A stretch of 61,876 nt of DNA from Deltaproteobacteria bacterium (GTDB lineage: Bacteria > Desulfobacterota > Binatia > UBA9968). Below are positions 16,981 to 25,643 of this stretch, piece after piece. Where the stretch lies: assembly GCA_016210115.1 (NCBI GenBank), contig JACQUW010000266.1:1-61876 (forward strand). Reading direction: 5' to 3'. The first letter of the stretch is position 1. Each line of letters opens with the position of its first letter. Under the pieces are notes generated by a model. It was not told the origin of the DNA. It did not search any database and saw only the letters and a list, made by a program, of their open reading frames with translations. A program made the translations under genes and the position numbers.

Positions 16981-18420
16981 ATGGAATATCGAGATCTCAG
17001 GGATTGGCTTCGAAAAGCGGACGAACTGGGAGAGCTTAAGCGTCTAAACGGCTGCGACTGGAACCTGGAGATTGGCGCCATCACGGAACTGGTGCATCAC
17101 AAGGAAGACGGTCCGGCCGTGCTTTTTGACGAGATCAAGGAGTATCCCAAAGGCTACCGGATCGTTACAAACTCACTGAGTTCCCGCAAAAGAATGGGCC
17201 TCACACTCGGTCTTCCTCCCGGCGAGACTAAAATGGATTTCGTGCGGACCTGGAAAGATAGATACAAGCAGATCAAACCGATGCCTCCCAAGTTCGTCAA
17301 AAAAGCCCCGCTTTTTGAAAATGTTTATAAGGACGGCGATATCGATCTGCTGAAATTCCCGACTCCCAAATGGCACGATCTCGACGGTGGCCGATTTATA
17401 GGAACCGGGAGCATCGATATCACCCGCGATCCCGACGAAGGCTGGGCCAACTGGGGGACTTATCGGGTGATGATCCATGACAAAGATACCGTCGGATTCT
17501 ATATCTCCCCGGGGAAACACGGCCGCATACAAAGGGAAAAATACATCAACTCGGGAAAGCCGTGTAAGATCGCCATGTCATTCGGGCATGACCCGCTCAC
17601 ATTTCTGGCAGGAAGCATTGAGGTTCCATACGGGATGCCCGAGTACGAATTTATCGGCGGTGTAAGGGGAGAACCCTGCGAGCTGGTGGAAGGAGAGTAC
17701 TCCGGCCTGCCGATTCCGGCCACTGCTGAGATTGTGGTTGAAGGGGACGTGATCTTTGATCAGGTGAAAGTGGAAGGGCCGTTTGGCGAGTGGACGGGCT
17801 ATTATGGTAGCGCCGAGCGGCCGGAGCCCTTCGTAAAGGTCCGTCGTCTGTATCATCGGAACGATCCGATTATTTTGGGCTCGCCTCCGGGCAGACCCCC
17901 GGCGGAGCTTGGCTGGTATCGATCTTACCTGCGCTCAGCGTTGGTCTGGGACGAGTTGGAAAAAGCCGGCGTGCCGGATGTAAAAGGCGTCTGGCTTACA
18001 GTCTCCGGAGGAAGCCGGCTTGTGCTGGTCGTTTCTATCAAACAGCGCTACCCTGGGCATGCGCGGCAGGCGGCGCTCGTGGCTTCGCAGTGCCACGCCG
18101 GAGCTTACCTTGGACGCTACGTCATCGTCGTCGACGATGACATCGATCCGAGCAACACCGACGATATGATTTGGGCCATGGCAAGCCGCTCGGATCCGGA
18201 GGCGGACATCGAGATCATTCGCCGCTGCTGGAGCGGTCCTCTGGACCCGGTGATTCACCCGAGCAAGAAAGGCTTCAATTCCCGCGCGATTATCGACGCC
18301 TGCCGGCCGTATGAATGGATGAAGGACTTTCCACCCGTTGCCGAGTCCAGCAAAGAGGTGCTGGATGCCACGGCGAAAAAATGGGGAAAAATGCTTTTCA
18401 GCAGTAACGGCAAGGGCTAA
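16981..18420 (+). CDS. UbiD-family prenylated-FMN decarboxylase
   Basis: This protein of 479 residues belongs to the UbiD family, which (de)carboxylates aromatic or alpha,beta-unsaturated acids with prenylated FMN and a metal. The N-terminus EYRDLRDWLRKADELGELKRL, the central GSIDITRDPDEGWANWGTYR, the EGEYSGLPIPATAEIVVEG strand and the conserved EGPFGEWTGYYG are typical. The last holds one of the catalytic carboxylates. The strong AGGAGG site before the ATG fixes the start. The cofactor-making flavin prenyltransferase UbiX is not in this window. The context gives no substrate; ubiquinone synthesis and aromatic-acid degradation are both possible. Confidence 0.9.
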   Translation: MEYRDLRDWLRKADELGELKRLNGCDWNLEIGAITELVHHKEDGPAVLFDEIKEYPKGYRIVTNSLSSRKRMGLTLGLPPGETKMDFVRTWKDRYKQIKPMPPKFVKKAPLFENVYKDGDIDLLKFPTPKWHDLDGGRFIGTGSIDITRDPDEGWANWGTYRVMIHDKDTVGFYISPGKHGRIQREKYINSGKPCKIAMSFGHDPLTFLAGSIEVPYGMPEYEFIGGVRGEPCELVEGEYSGLPIPATAEIVVEGDVIFDQVKVEGPFGEWTGYYGSAERPEPFVKVRRLYHRNDPIILGSPPGRPPAELGWYRSYLRSALVWDELEKAGVPDVKGVWLTVSGGSRLVLVVSIKQRYPGHARQAALVASQCHAGAYLGRYVIVVDDDIDPSNTDDMIWAMASRSDPEADIEIIRRCWSGPLDPVIHPSKKGFNSRAIIDACRPYEWMKDFPPVAESSKEVLDATAKKWGKMLFSSNGKG

Positions 18421-18479
18421 CCCTCTCGGACCGGCTCGTGAGTAGCCGGTCCCGCCCGCGCCGTCCGTTGTGTTTTTCG

Positions 18480-19280
18480 TTAATGACCGGCGGGGACGTC
18501 AAAGACCGCTGTGACGTTTTTGCCTTTTCTTGAAAGCTCGAGCTTGACCTGGGCAGGCTTTTTGAGGTTGCGAAGGAAGGTCTCCAATTCGCCGGCTTTG
18601 TGAACTGCCCTATCGTTCGCCTTAACGATAATATCGCCTCTCTGGACGCCGCTGGCGGCGGCCGGGCTCTTAGCTTCGACATCCGCCACCAGAACGCCGC
18701 CCTTGACCTGAAGGTCGAATAAGCTTGCCAGTTCGGGAGTTAAATCCTGCAGATGGATGCCAAGAATCTTCCTGGTGTCCTCCCTGCCTTTTTCAAGCGA
18801 TGGGATTTGCACCGCCTTGGAGACAACTTGAGACGAAGCATAGATCGGCGCTTTCATTCTCAGGGCGACGGCTATCGCGTCGCTTGGTCTGGAATCAATC
18901 TGATATTCCTGGCCTTTGAGTTTCAGGGAAAGGGTCGCGTAATAGACGTTGTTTTTTAGATCGGTAATTGTGATCCGCTGCAACACGGCTCCCACTCCCT
19001 GAAAAATATTGCGAATGAGATCATGAGTATTGGGGCGCGGGGGCGCGATACTTTCCAGCTCGATGGCAATAGACGTCGCTTCCTCATTGCCAATCCAGAT
19101 GGGAACGATCTTTTTCTCTTTAACGCTTTCGAGAATCACCACGGCAGTCGGGGTCCGTGTGGAATGGTCCAGCATGACCCTTTTCACTTTGACTTCAACT
19201 ACGGTATTCTCTTGAGACCCGATCGGAGGGGCAAAGAACACGGCGCAAATTACCGCCAAAATCATGAACCGTTTTCCCAC
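18480..19280 (-). CDS. Secreted bifunctional-nuclease (DUF151) and PDZ protein
   Basis: The protein has 266 residues. A signal peptide (about 1-22, ending near PIGS) is followed by a bifunctional-nuclease/DUF151 domain (about 25-150: VVEVKVKRVMLDHSTRTPTAVVILE, PIWIGNEEATSIAIELE, DSRPSDAIAVALRMKAPIY). A PDZ domain lies at about 175-262 (GGVLVADVEAKSPAAASGVQRGDIIVKAN). Plain DUF151 proteins are usually cytoplasmic and lack a PDZ, so this is an exported fusion. The PDZ resembles the C-terminal PDZ of HtrA-like proteins. It is divergent from mutL. The real activity of the DUF151 part is poorly known. Confidence 0.85.
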   Translation of the reverse strand: MGKRFMILAVICAVFFAPPIGSQENTVVEVKVKRVMLDHSTRTPTAVVILESVKEKKIVPIWIGNEEATSIAIELESIAPPRPNTHDLIRNIFQGVGAVLQRITITDLKNNVYYATLSLKLKGQEYQIDSRPSDAIAVALRMKAPIYASSQVVSKAVQIPSLEKGREDTRKILGIHLQDLTPELASLFDLQVKGGVLVADVEAKSPAAASGVQRGDIIVKANDRAVHKAGELETFLRNLKKPAQVKLELSRKGKNVTAVFDVPAGH

Positions 19281-19466
19281 GATTGCCTCCGTTTTTGAAA
19301 ATCTCGGCTTGTAACCATCGCCGCGCGATACATTCAGTTATCTACTAAAATTGAATCTTGTCAACAGCGGCAGCACCTTGACCCGCTCTCGACTGACAGA
19401 CTATTGTTGAACAACCTCCGAATCGCGCCGCGGGAATATCGTCAAGAAAGAACGAAAGGAAATCTC

Positions 19467-21206
19467 TTGGTTCGCAAGAAAATTATTTTGCTCCCCGAAA
19501 GTTGGGCGAGCCGGATCGCGGCGGGAGAGGTGGTCGAGCGGCCGGCATCTGTGGTCAAGGAGTTGGTGGAAAACGCCCTCGATGCCGGGGCTTCGGAGAT
19601 ATCCGTGCAGGTAGAGGGGAGCGGAAGCTCGTTGATTCGAGTGAGCGACAACGGAGAGGGGATTGCTTCTTCTGATATTTCGCTGGCTTTCGAGAGACAT
19701 TCCACGAGCAAACTGCAAAACGAAGCCGACCTTTTTCGGGTTTCGACGCTGGGTTTTCGCGGCGAGGCGCTTCCCAGTATTGCTTCGGTTTCGCGCCTTG
19801 AGATCGTGTCCAGGGCTCGCGAGGAGCAAGCCGGCTGCCGGTTAAGAATCGAGGGAGGGAAAACAGGAGAGCCAATTCCGGCGGGCTGCCCTTCCGGCAC
19901 GACCGTTGAGGTTCGTGATCTGTTTTTCAATACGCCCGCCCGCAGGAAGTTTCTTAAAACCCCGGCCACCGAGCTCAGCCATGTCTGCGATGTCATCAAT
20001 CGAATGGCTCTGGCCCGCCCGGACGTGCATTTCCGAATCGGTCATGGGGGAAGAATCCTCTCCGAGTACGTCGCCGTAAGGGCGGCTCGCGAGCGTCTTG
20101 AGCAAATCCTGGGGCAGGAGATTGCCGGGACGATGGTCGATTTCTCCAAGAGCCTCGGAAAAATGCGGCTGTCCGGATTTCTGAGCACGGCGCCCGCTTC
20201 TTTCTCGAACGGCCGTCACCTGTTGACGTTTGTTAACGGCCGCTTCGTGCGAGATCGGGTACTTACCCATGCTATTCTCCAGGGCTACGACACTTTGCTG
20301 ATGAAGGGACGCTATCCGGCAGTCGTGCTTTATCTCGATTTGCCTTTCGAGGAAGTGGATGTGAACGTTCATCCGGCAAAGCATGAGGTTCGCTTCAGAC
20401 ATCAGAGTGAAATCCATCAGGCGGTTGCGGAAACCCTCAGGGAAGCCCTTAAAGGTGAAGCCAGAGAGCCAATGCGAAAGCCAGAGCGCGCGCAAGAACC
20501 GGCTTGGACAGGGGTTCGCGAGCCTGCTCTCCCTTATACCGCATCACTTGCGAATACGGGCTCTCCCATGCCACTCCTGGACCGTCCAAACCTCGAAGGC
20601 CATGAAACGGAAATCCGGAGAGGATTCTTCTCCTCCCTGGAAATTTTGGGCCAACTGCTCGGCTGCTATCTCGTCTGTGCTTCTTCTCGCGGAATGACGC
20701 TGATTGATCAGCATGCGGCGCATGAGCGCATCGCCTTTGAGAAGATGAGAAGCGGCGTCGAGGCCGGGCAAATGCAGCGGCAGAGTCTCTTGGTCCCTCA
20801 GGTCTTGCAACTCGGGCTCGCTGAGGCCGCTCTCCTCGAAGAGAGAATAGGTTTGCTCGACCGGCTCGGCTTTACAGTCGAGTCCTTCGGTCCGAACAGT
20901 TTCGCGATCACCGCAGTCCCGGCCCTTCTTCCGTCCGGCGATTTCCGAGAGGCCATTCGCGCCATGATGACGGAGCTAGCTGACGTTGGAGCTTCGGGTG
21001 AGGTTCTGGAAGATCTTGAGGAACGTTTGATGACCATCGCCTGCCATAGCGTGATTCGCGCCGGTCGAAAACTCGAGAAGGACGAAATCCAGGCCTTGTT
21101 ATCGGCTTTGGATCAGATCGATTTTGCGACTCAATGCCCTCACGGCCGTCCGGTGATGTTTGAATTTACCCGCGAAGCTCTGGAGAGGATGTTCAGGCGA
21201 ACCTGA
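19467..21206 (+). CDS. mutL: DNA mismatch repair protein MutL
   Basis: MutL couples mismatch recognition by MutS to strand removal. The product has 579 residues. The GHKL ATPase domain shows ENALDAGA, DNGEGI and TLGFRGEALPSIASV. The C-terminal domain keeps the endonuclease motif DQHAxxExxxxE (DQHAAHERIAFE) and CPHGRP. This MutL should therefore nick DNA itself, as in bacteria without MutH. I chose the TTG at 19467 because AAAGGAAA lies upstream and the protein then begins directly before KIILLPESWASRIAAGEVVERP. The in-frame ATG further upstream is less likely. It leads a mutL-miaA-tag run. Confidence 0.95.
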   Translation: MVRKKIILLPESWASRIAAGEVVERPASVVKELVENALDAGASEISVQVEGSGSSLIRVSDNGEGIASSDISLAFERHSTSKLQNEADLFRVSTLGFRGEALPSIASVSRLEIVSRAREEQAGCRLRIEGGKTGEPIPAGCPSGTTVEVRDLFFNTPARRKFLKTPATELSHVCDVINRMALARPDVHFRIGHGGRILSEYVAVRAARERLEQILGQEIAGTMVDFSKSLGKMRLSGFLSTAPASFSNGRHLLTFVNGRFVRDRVLTHAILQGYDTLLMKGRYPAVVLYLDLPFEEVDVNVHPAKHEVRFRHQSEIHQAVAETLREALKGEAREPMRKPERAQEPAWTGVREPALPYTASLANTGSPMPLLDRPNLEGHETEIRRGFFSSLEILGQLLGCYLVCASSRGMTLIDQHAAHERIAFEKMRSGVEAGQMQRQSLLVPQVLQLGLAEAALLEERIGLLDRLGFTVESFGPNSFAITAVPALLPSGDFREAIRAMMTELADVGASGEVLEDLEERLMTIACHSVIRAGRKLEKDEIQALLSALDQIDFATQCPHGRPVMFEFTREALERMFRRT

Positions 21207-21255
21207 ATCGAGTCGTTGGCTTGGGCAGCTGCTCTCCCTTAAGGCTTTCCATTTT

Positions 21256-22179
21256 ATGAAACCCAAACTCGTCGTCATTCTTGGTCCGACTGCTGTTGGG
21301 AAAAGCGACGTTGCGATCGAATTGGCCCTGAAAGTAGACGCGGAAATCATTAACGCGGACTCCCAGCAGGTGTACCGCTTTATGAACGTTGGGACAGGTA
21401 AGCCGGATCCGAAACAGCGGCGACAGGTGCCGCACCACTTGATTGACATCATTAACCCCGATCAGGAGTTCAACGCGGCATTATTTCGGGAAAAATCTCT
21501 TGAGTGCGTTCAAGAGATCCGGTCGCGTGGAAAAAACGTCGTTGTTTGCGGGGGAACGGGCCTATACATCAGAGCTTTAACCCATGGGCTTTTTGTCGGT
21601 CCCGGCAGGAAGATCGAAGTCCGGGAGCGGCTGGAGCAAGAGCTCGAAAGGAGAGGCCTGAGCGCTCTCTTCACCAGGTTGAAGAATATCGACCCTGAAG
21701 CCGCCCGGCGCATTCACCCCAACGATCGCCAGCGCATCATACGTTCCTTGGAAGTTTTTGAGACTACGGGAAAGAGAATGAGTGAATGGCAGGCCGAGCA
21801 CGGCTTCAGGGAGAATGCTTTTCGAGTGCTGAAAATAGGCCTTAATCGCGACCGTGCAGATTTATATACCCGCATTAATGAACGCTGTGAACAAATGGTG
21901 GACCGCGGGTTGCTGCAGGAAGTAAAAAGTCTTCTGGAGCGAGGTTACGGGCCCGATCTGAACTCTCTGCGAAGCGTTGGCTACCGCCATATGGTGCTCT
22001 ATTTGACCGGCGAGAAGAGTTGGGACGAAGCGCTGCCGCTGATGAAAAGAGACACCCGGCGGCTTGCGAAGCGCCAGCTTACGTGGTTTCGCGCTGATAG
22101 AGACATTCTTTGGTTCCACCCGGACGAAAACAGGGCGGCGATCGTCAAAGGCGCAAGCGACTTCTTGTTAATGGGTTAA
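21256..22179 (+). CDS. miaA: tRNA dimethylallyltransferase MiaA
   Basis: MiaA adds an isopentenyl group to A37 of tRNAs that read UNN codons. The product has 307 residues. Signatures are the P-loop GPTAVGKSDVAIE, DSQQVYR, PHHLIDI, GGTGLYIRAL and the C-terminal RQLTWFR. I chose the ATG at 21256, which opens directly with KPKLVVILGPTAVGKS. The longer frame overlaps the end of mutL. The mutL-miaA neighbourhood is common in bacteria. Confidence 0.96.
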   Translation: MKPKLVVILGPTAVGKSDVAIELALKVDAEIINADSQQVYRFMNVGTGKPDPKQRRQVPHHLIDIINPDQEFNAALFREKSLECVQEIRSRGKNVVVCGGTGLYIRALTHGLFVGPGRKIEVRERLEQELERRGLSALFTRLKNIDPEAARRIHPNDRQRIIRSLEVFETTGKRMSEWQAEHGFRENAFRVLKIGLNRDRADLYTRINERCEQMVDRGLLQEVKSLLERGYGPDLNSLRSVGYRHMVLYLTGEKSWDEALPLMKRDTRRLAKRQLTWFRADRDILWFHPDENRAAIVKGASDFLLMG

Positions 22180-22236
22180 GCCTCACGTGCCCCGATGAGC
22201 CGGAACAATTTCTCGGCAGAACGCCTCCGTGCCAAC

Positions 22237-22833
22237 ATGAACTCCCAGACCCGGGTCCGCTGCCCTTGGGTTGATCTAGGCAAACCAGACTATATCGAAT
22301 ACCATGATACGGAATGGGGTGTTCCGATCTACGATGATCGGACCATCTTTGAATTCCTCACCCTGGAATCCGCCCAGGCCGGCTTGAGTTGGTATGCTGT
22401 CCTGAGAAAGCGGGACAATTATCGAAAGGCTTTCGCGAACTTCGTTCCGGAGAAGATTGCCGGATTCGGTGAGCGGCATGTGAGAGCGCTGCTCCGAAAT
22501 CCCGGGATTATCCGAAACCGGCAAAAGATCGAGGCTGCTATCAACAATGCCAGGAAATTTTTGGAGGTCCAGAATGAATTCGGCAGTTTCGCTGATTACA
22601 TCTGGCGTTTTGTGGGCGGCAAACCAATCGTGCACAAAATCAAAACGAAAAAAGATTATCCCGTCAGCAGTCCGGAGTCGGACGCCCTGTGCAAAGACCT
22701 GCGGCAGCGTGGCTTCAAATTCGTGGGATCGATAGTCTGCTATGCTCATATGCAGGCGACGGGAATGGTAAACGACCACCTCGTCAACTGCTTTCGCCGG
22801 CGGGAGATTATCGATACGTACTCCAAAGATTGA
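22237..22833 (+). CDS. tag: DNA-3-methyladenine glycosylase I
   Basis: Tag removes 3-methyladenine from alkylated DNA at the start of base-excision repair. The product has 198 residues. Signatures are RCPWVD, EYHDTEWGVP, FEFLTLESAQAGLSW and, near the C-terminus, VGSIVCYAHMQATGMVNDH. The Cys and His residues that hold the structural zinc ion of the family are present. I chose the ATG at 22237; the in-frame ATG at 22195 adds 14 residues and has no better ribosome site. Confidence 0.94.
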   Translation: MNSQTRVRCPWVDLGKPDYIEYHDTEWGVPIYDDRTIFEFLTLESAQAGLSWYAVLRKRDNYRKAFANFVPEKIAGFGERHVRALLRNPGIIRNRQKIEAAINNARKFLEVQNEFGSFADYIWRFVGGKPIVHKIKTKKDYPVSSPESDALCKDLRQRGFKFVGSIVCYAHMQATGMVNDHLVNCFRRREIIDTYSKD

Positions 22834-22929
22834 AATATCCGCTTGGGCCGATCCGTCATTTCTCACCAATCAAAAACGGGCTACAATCCTGATCTATGCC
22901 GGCAGTTTGGTTAGCGCCTTGGTCACCAG

Positions 22930-23214
22930 TTGATCCGGCTCAAGGGGGCTGCCCGTTCGGAATTGCAGCGAGAAGTTGGGCCGCGTCATCCACTTTATGG
23001 AAAGTCGGTCTCAGCGATCGGACGGCGCTTCGACCGGGACGACTATCTCTACAAGCTGCTTGATGGTTCCGGCCGGGTGGCGGTGGTGCATCTTACATGG
23101 CACGGGGAAACGGAACGTGATCCGATAGGGCCCGCGACAGAAATCTTCGAGAGCTTCGATGAGTGGGTGGAGAAGGGAATGGAAACCGATAACGCGGAGT
23201 GGAGCGCCGGCTGA
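22930..23214 (+). CDS. Conserved hypothetical protein
   Basis: The protein has about 94 residues and starts at TTG; a stop lies in frame a few codons upstream. The segment GRRFDRDDYLYKLLDGSGRVAVVHLTWHG, followed by FESFDEWVEKGM, resembles small soluble proteins found widely in bacteria with no assigned function. There is no signal peptide or membrane segment. It sits between tag and the remains of a restriction enzyme and may have arrived with that system. Confidence 0.55.
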   Translation: MIRLKGAARSELQREVGPRHPLYGKSVSAIGRRFDRDDYLYKLLDGSGRVAVVHLTWHGETERDPIGPATEIFESFDEWVEKGMETDNAEWSAG

Positions 23215-23655
23215 TACGGAGAGTCCTTGAGAGCGACGGCGTTGAATTTAAACGAACCAAGAGCTGCAGTCCGATACGTACGCAATCCAGCAATCCGGAT
23301 GGGGATGTGTTTCTTTTCAACGGCTAAAACGCGCAGACTTGCCGCGTGAAATCTCATATGTGGAGACACTGTGCATAAAAAGGGCAAAATAAATTGGCCA
23401 GTCAAAGCCAAGCGCGGCGAATTGCCGTTGATGATCGAGGCCAAATCTGCCGGTGATTTCACCAACACCAACAAACGGAGAAAAGAAGAAGCGGCGAAAG
23501 TTGGTCAGCTGCGAAGAAACCACGGCAAGAACATCCGTTATATCCTTTTCCTGTGTGGGTACTTCGATAGTGGTTACCTTGGCTACGAAGCCGCTGAAGG
23601 TATCGATTGGGTCTGGGAACATCGAATGGACGATCTGATAAAGTTCGGGTTATGA
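23199..23655 (+). pseudogene. XamI-type restriction endonuclease remnant
   Basis: The last frame (GTG at 23371 to the TGA at 23655) encodes the C-terminal part of a XamI-family type II restriction enzyme. Its core EAKSAGDFTNTNKRRKEEA, then LFLCGYFDSGYLGYEAAEGIDWVWEH, is the family signature. Upstream, related sequence continues in two other frames: RRLIRRVLESDGVEFKRTK, then ELQSDTYAIQQSGWG and RADLPREISYVETLCIK. Single-base shifts near 23260 and at the A5 run 23377-23381 would join them. Even when joined, only about half of a normal enzyme is present, so the nuclease is probably dead. The matching methyltransferase follows and is intact. Confidence 0.78.
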
Positions 23656-23656
23656 A

Positions 23657-25243
23657 ATGATCGGTCCTGAACAATTTGAAAAGTCTCGCCTCGATCTTCA
23701 AGCGCGGTTTGATGCAGGTAAAACACAAGCTGAAAGAAACCGCCTTGGCCAGTTTGCGACGCCCTCGCAGCTGGCTTCAGAAATTATTGCATACGCTCTT
23801 TCACTGCTGTCGTCGCGCCCGCAGATCCGCTTCTTAGAACCGGGCTTTGGAACCGGACCTTTCTATTCGGCTCTTCTTCGGCAGGTTACGGCGTCACGCA
23901 TCGAAATTGCTGTAGGGTATGAGATCGACCCCTACTACGCTGATCCAGCACAAGGGCTTTGGAGGGGGACTGGCTTACGACTGCATATGGAGGATTTCAC
24001 GAAGGCTGAGCCCCCAAAGAGCGAGGCCGCGAGATATGACCTCATAGCGTGCAATCCGCCTTATGTGCGCCACCACCACTTGAGCCAGACACAGAAGCGC
24101 GAGCTTCAGGCCGCTCTGGCTCGATACCTCAATTTCGAGATGAACGGGTTGAGCGGCTTATACACTTATTTCTTGGTTTTTTCTCAAGCATGGATGGCCA
24201 GAGCTGGAATAGGGGCATGGCTTATTCCTAGCGAATTCATGGATGTGAACTACGGCCGCAAGGTGAAAGAGTTCCTGCTAAAGAAGGTAACACTCCATCG
24301 AATTCACCGCTTTGATCCGAAGGAGGTTCAGTTCGGGGATGCCTTGGTGTCTTCGGCAGTCGTTTTCTTTAGGAACTGTTCACCGCCTCGCACGCATAAA
24401 GTGGAGTTTACATTCGGTGGCACACTGAACAACCCGAAAGTTTCGGAGTCAGTAGGAGTGGATGACTTAAAGCAGATCGCAAAGTGGACGAGTGTGCCTG
24501 AGGTTGTCGCCCGGCCCGTCCGTCAGCGCGATGGCGTTACACTAGGCGATCTTTTTACTATTAAGCGTGGATTAGCGACGGGTTGTAAATCTTTTTTCGT
24601 CCTCACCCCGGTGCAGGTGCAGCAATTAAGCCTTCCTAAGAAGTTCTTAGAGCCGATCCTCCCAAGTCCAAGAGAAGTTGGCACCGATGAGATTCTGGCG
24701 GATAAAGATGGCGAGCCGCAGATAGCGAGCCGCCGCTACTTGCTCTCGTGTAATCTGCCTGAGAGTGAGGTGAAATCAAGGTATCGAGCTCTGTGGAAAT
24801 ACCTTGAGAGTGGCATCGAAAAGGGACTGCATGAGCGTTATCTTTGTCGGCACCGGCAGCCATGGTATTCCCAAGAGAACCGGCCACCTGCGCCGTTTCT
24901 GTGTACCTACATGGGAAGACCAACTCGGCGGAGTGAATCCCCGTTCCGCTTTATCCTCAATTACTCGAAGGCCACCGCTGCGAACGTCTATCTGGTGCTG
25001 TATCCGAAGCCGATTCTGGCAGCCTGCCTGAATGATGACCCGGAACTCCAGCGGGCTGTTTGGAAGGCCTTGTCATCCATTACGGCTGAAATGCTCATGG
25101 GAGAGGGAAGGATGTACGGCGGTGGGCTCCACAAACTGGAGCCGAATGAACTGGCGAATGTAGCCGCTGACGTTATTCTGAAGGTACTTCCAGGCGCAAA
25201 ACAGGTGAGGAGGTCGAAGCAGCTAGATCTCTTTGCAATATGA
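23657..25243 (+). CDS. XamI-like N6-adenine DNA methyltransferase
   Basis: This class I adenine methyltransferase of 528 residues is of the Eco57I/XamI type. The AdoMet site is FLEPGFGTGPFYSAL and the catalytic motif IV is NPPY (in DLIACNPPYVRHHHL). A target-recognition half follows (from about 280, GVTLGDLFTIKRGLATG onward). XamI recognises GTCGAC, so this enzyme may protect that site. The start lies one base after the nuclease remnant's stop. As the nuclease is truncated, this would act as an orphan methylase unless a separate nuclease exists. Confidence 0.9.
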   Translation: MIGPEQFEKSRLDLQARFDAGKTQAERNRLGQFATPSQLASEIIAYALSLLSSRPQIRFLEPGFGTGPFYSALLRQVTASRIEIAVGYEIDPYYADPAQGLWRGTGLRLHMEDFTKAEPPKSEAARYDLIACNPPYVRHHHLSQTQKRELQAALARYLNFEMNGLSGLYTYFLVFSQAWMARAGIGAWLIPSEFMDVNYGRKVKEFLLKKVTLHRIHRFDPKEVQFGDALVSSAVVFFRNCSPPRTHKVEFTFGGTLNNPKVSESVGVDDLKQIAKWTSVPEVVARPVRQRDGVTLGDLFTIKRGLATGCKSFFVLTPVQVQQLSLPKKFLEPILPSPREVGTDEILADKDGEPQIASRRYLLSCNLPESEVKSRYRALWKYLESGIEKGLHERYLCRHRQPWYSQENRPPAPFLCTYMGRPTRRSESPFRFILNYSKATAANVYLVLYPKPILAACLNDDPELQRAVWKALSSITAEMLMGEGRMYGGGLHKLEPNELANVAADVILKVLPGAKQVRRSKQLDLFAI

Positions 25244-25310
25244 CGCTCGCCAACCTTTCCGTAGGTAGAGAATAGAGGGTTGCCTTTCCTCTAACCAATT
25301 CATCTTACAT

Positions 25311-25625
25311 ATGAAACTGCACATTGCTGGAATTGAACATTTCGATCCGCTATGCAAGGGTAGACTTCAAGCCTGGCTTCAAGAGCTGCACAAAAAGTAT
25401 TCTTGCTCACCCGATTTCGTCGCGGTTGAGTGGGACCAACACATTTTTAAGCAGGTGCTGCCGCTGGACAACGTGATCGCATCTATCGAAGACTCTCTAG
25501 ATCCGAGGAACCACGAATTGGCGTTTCAACTCTTCCAGATTCCAACGCTGGGTTTTGCATACTCCGCGTCAACGCAGCGCAAGCAGCAAAAGTTCATGGG
25601 GATCCGGAAGGGGCTCTTTGGATAA
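25311..25625 (+). CDS. Hypothetical protein beside RM remnant
   Basis: The protein has 104 residues. It opens MKLHIAGIEHFDPLCKGRLQAWLQELHKKY and contains FVAVEWDQHIF. It may be a shortened version of a larger protein, since it ends without a clear domain end. I do not recognise the family. There is no signal peptide. It lies between the methyltransferase and dnaE2. Confidence 0.5.
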   Translation: MKLHIAGIEHFDPLCKGRLQAWLQELHKKYSCSPDFVAVEWDQHIFKQVLPLDNVIASIEDSLDPRNHELAFQLFQIPTLGFAYSASTQRKQQKFMGIRKGLFG

Positions 25626-25643
25626 CGGGAGTGAAGCTGCTTT

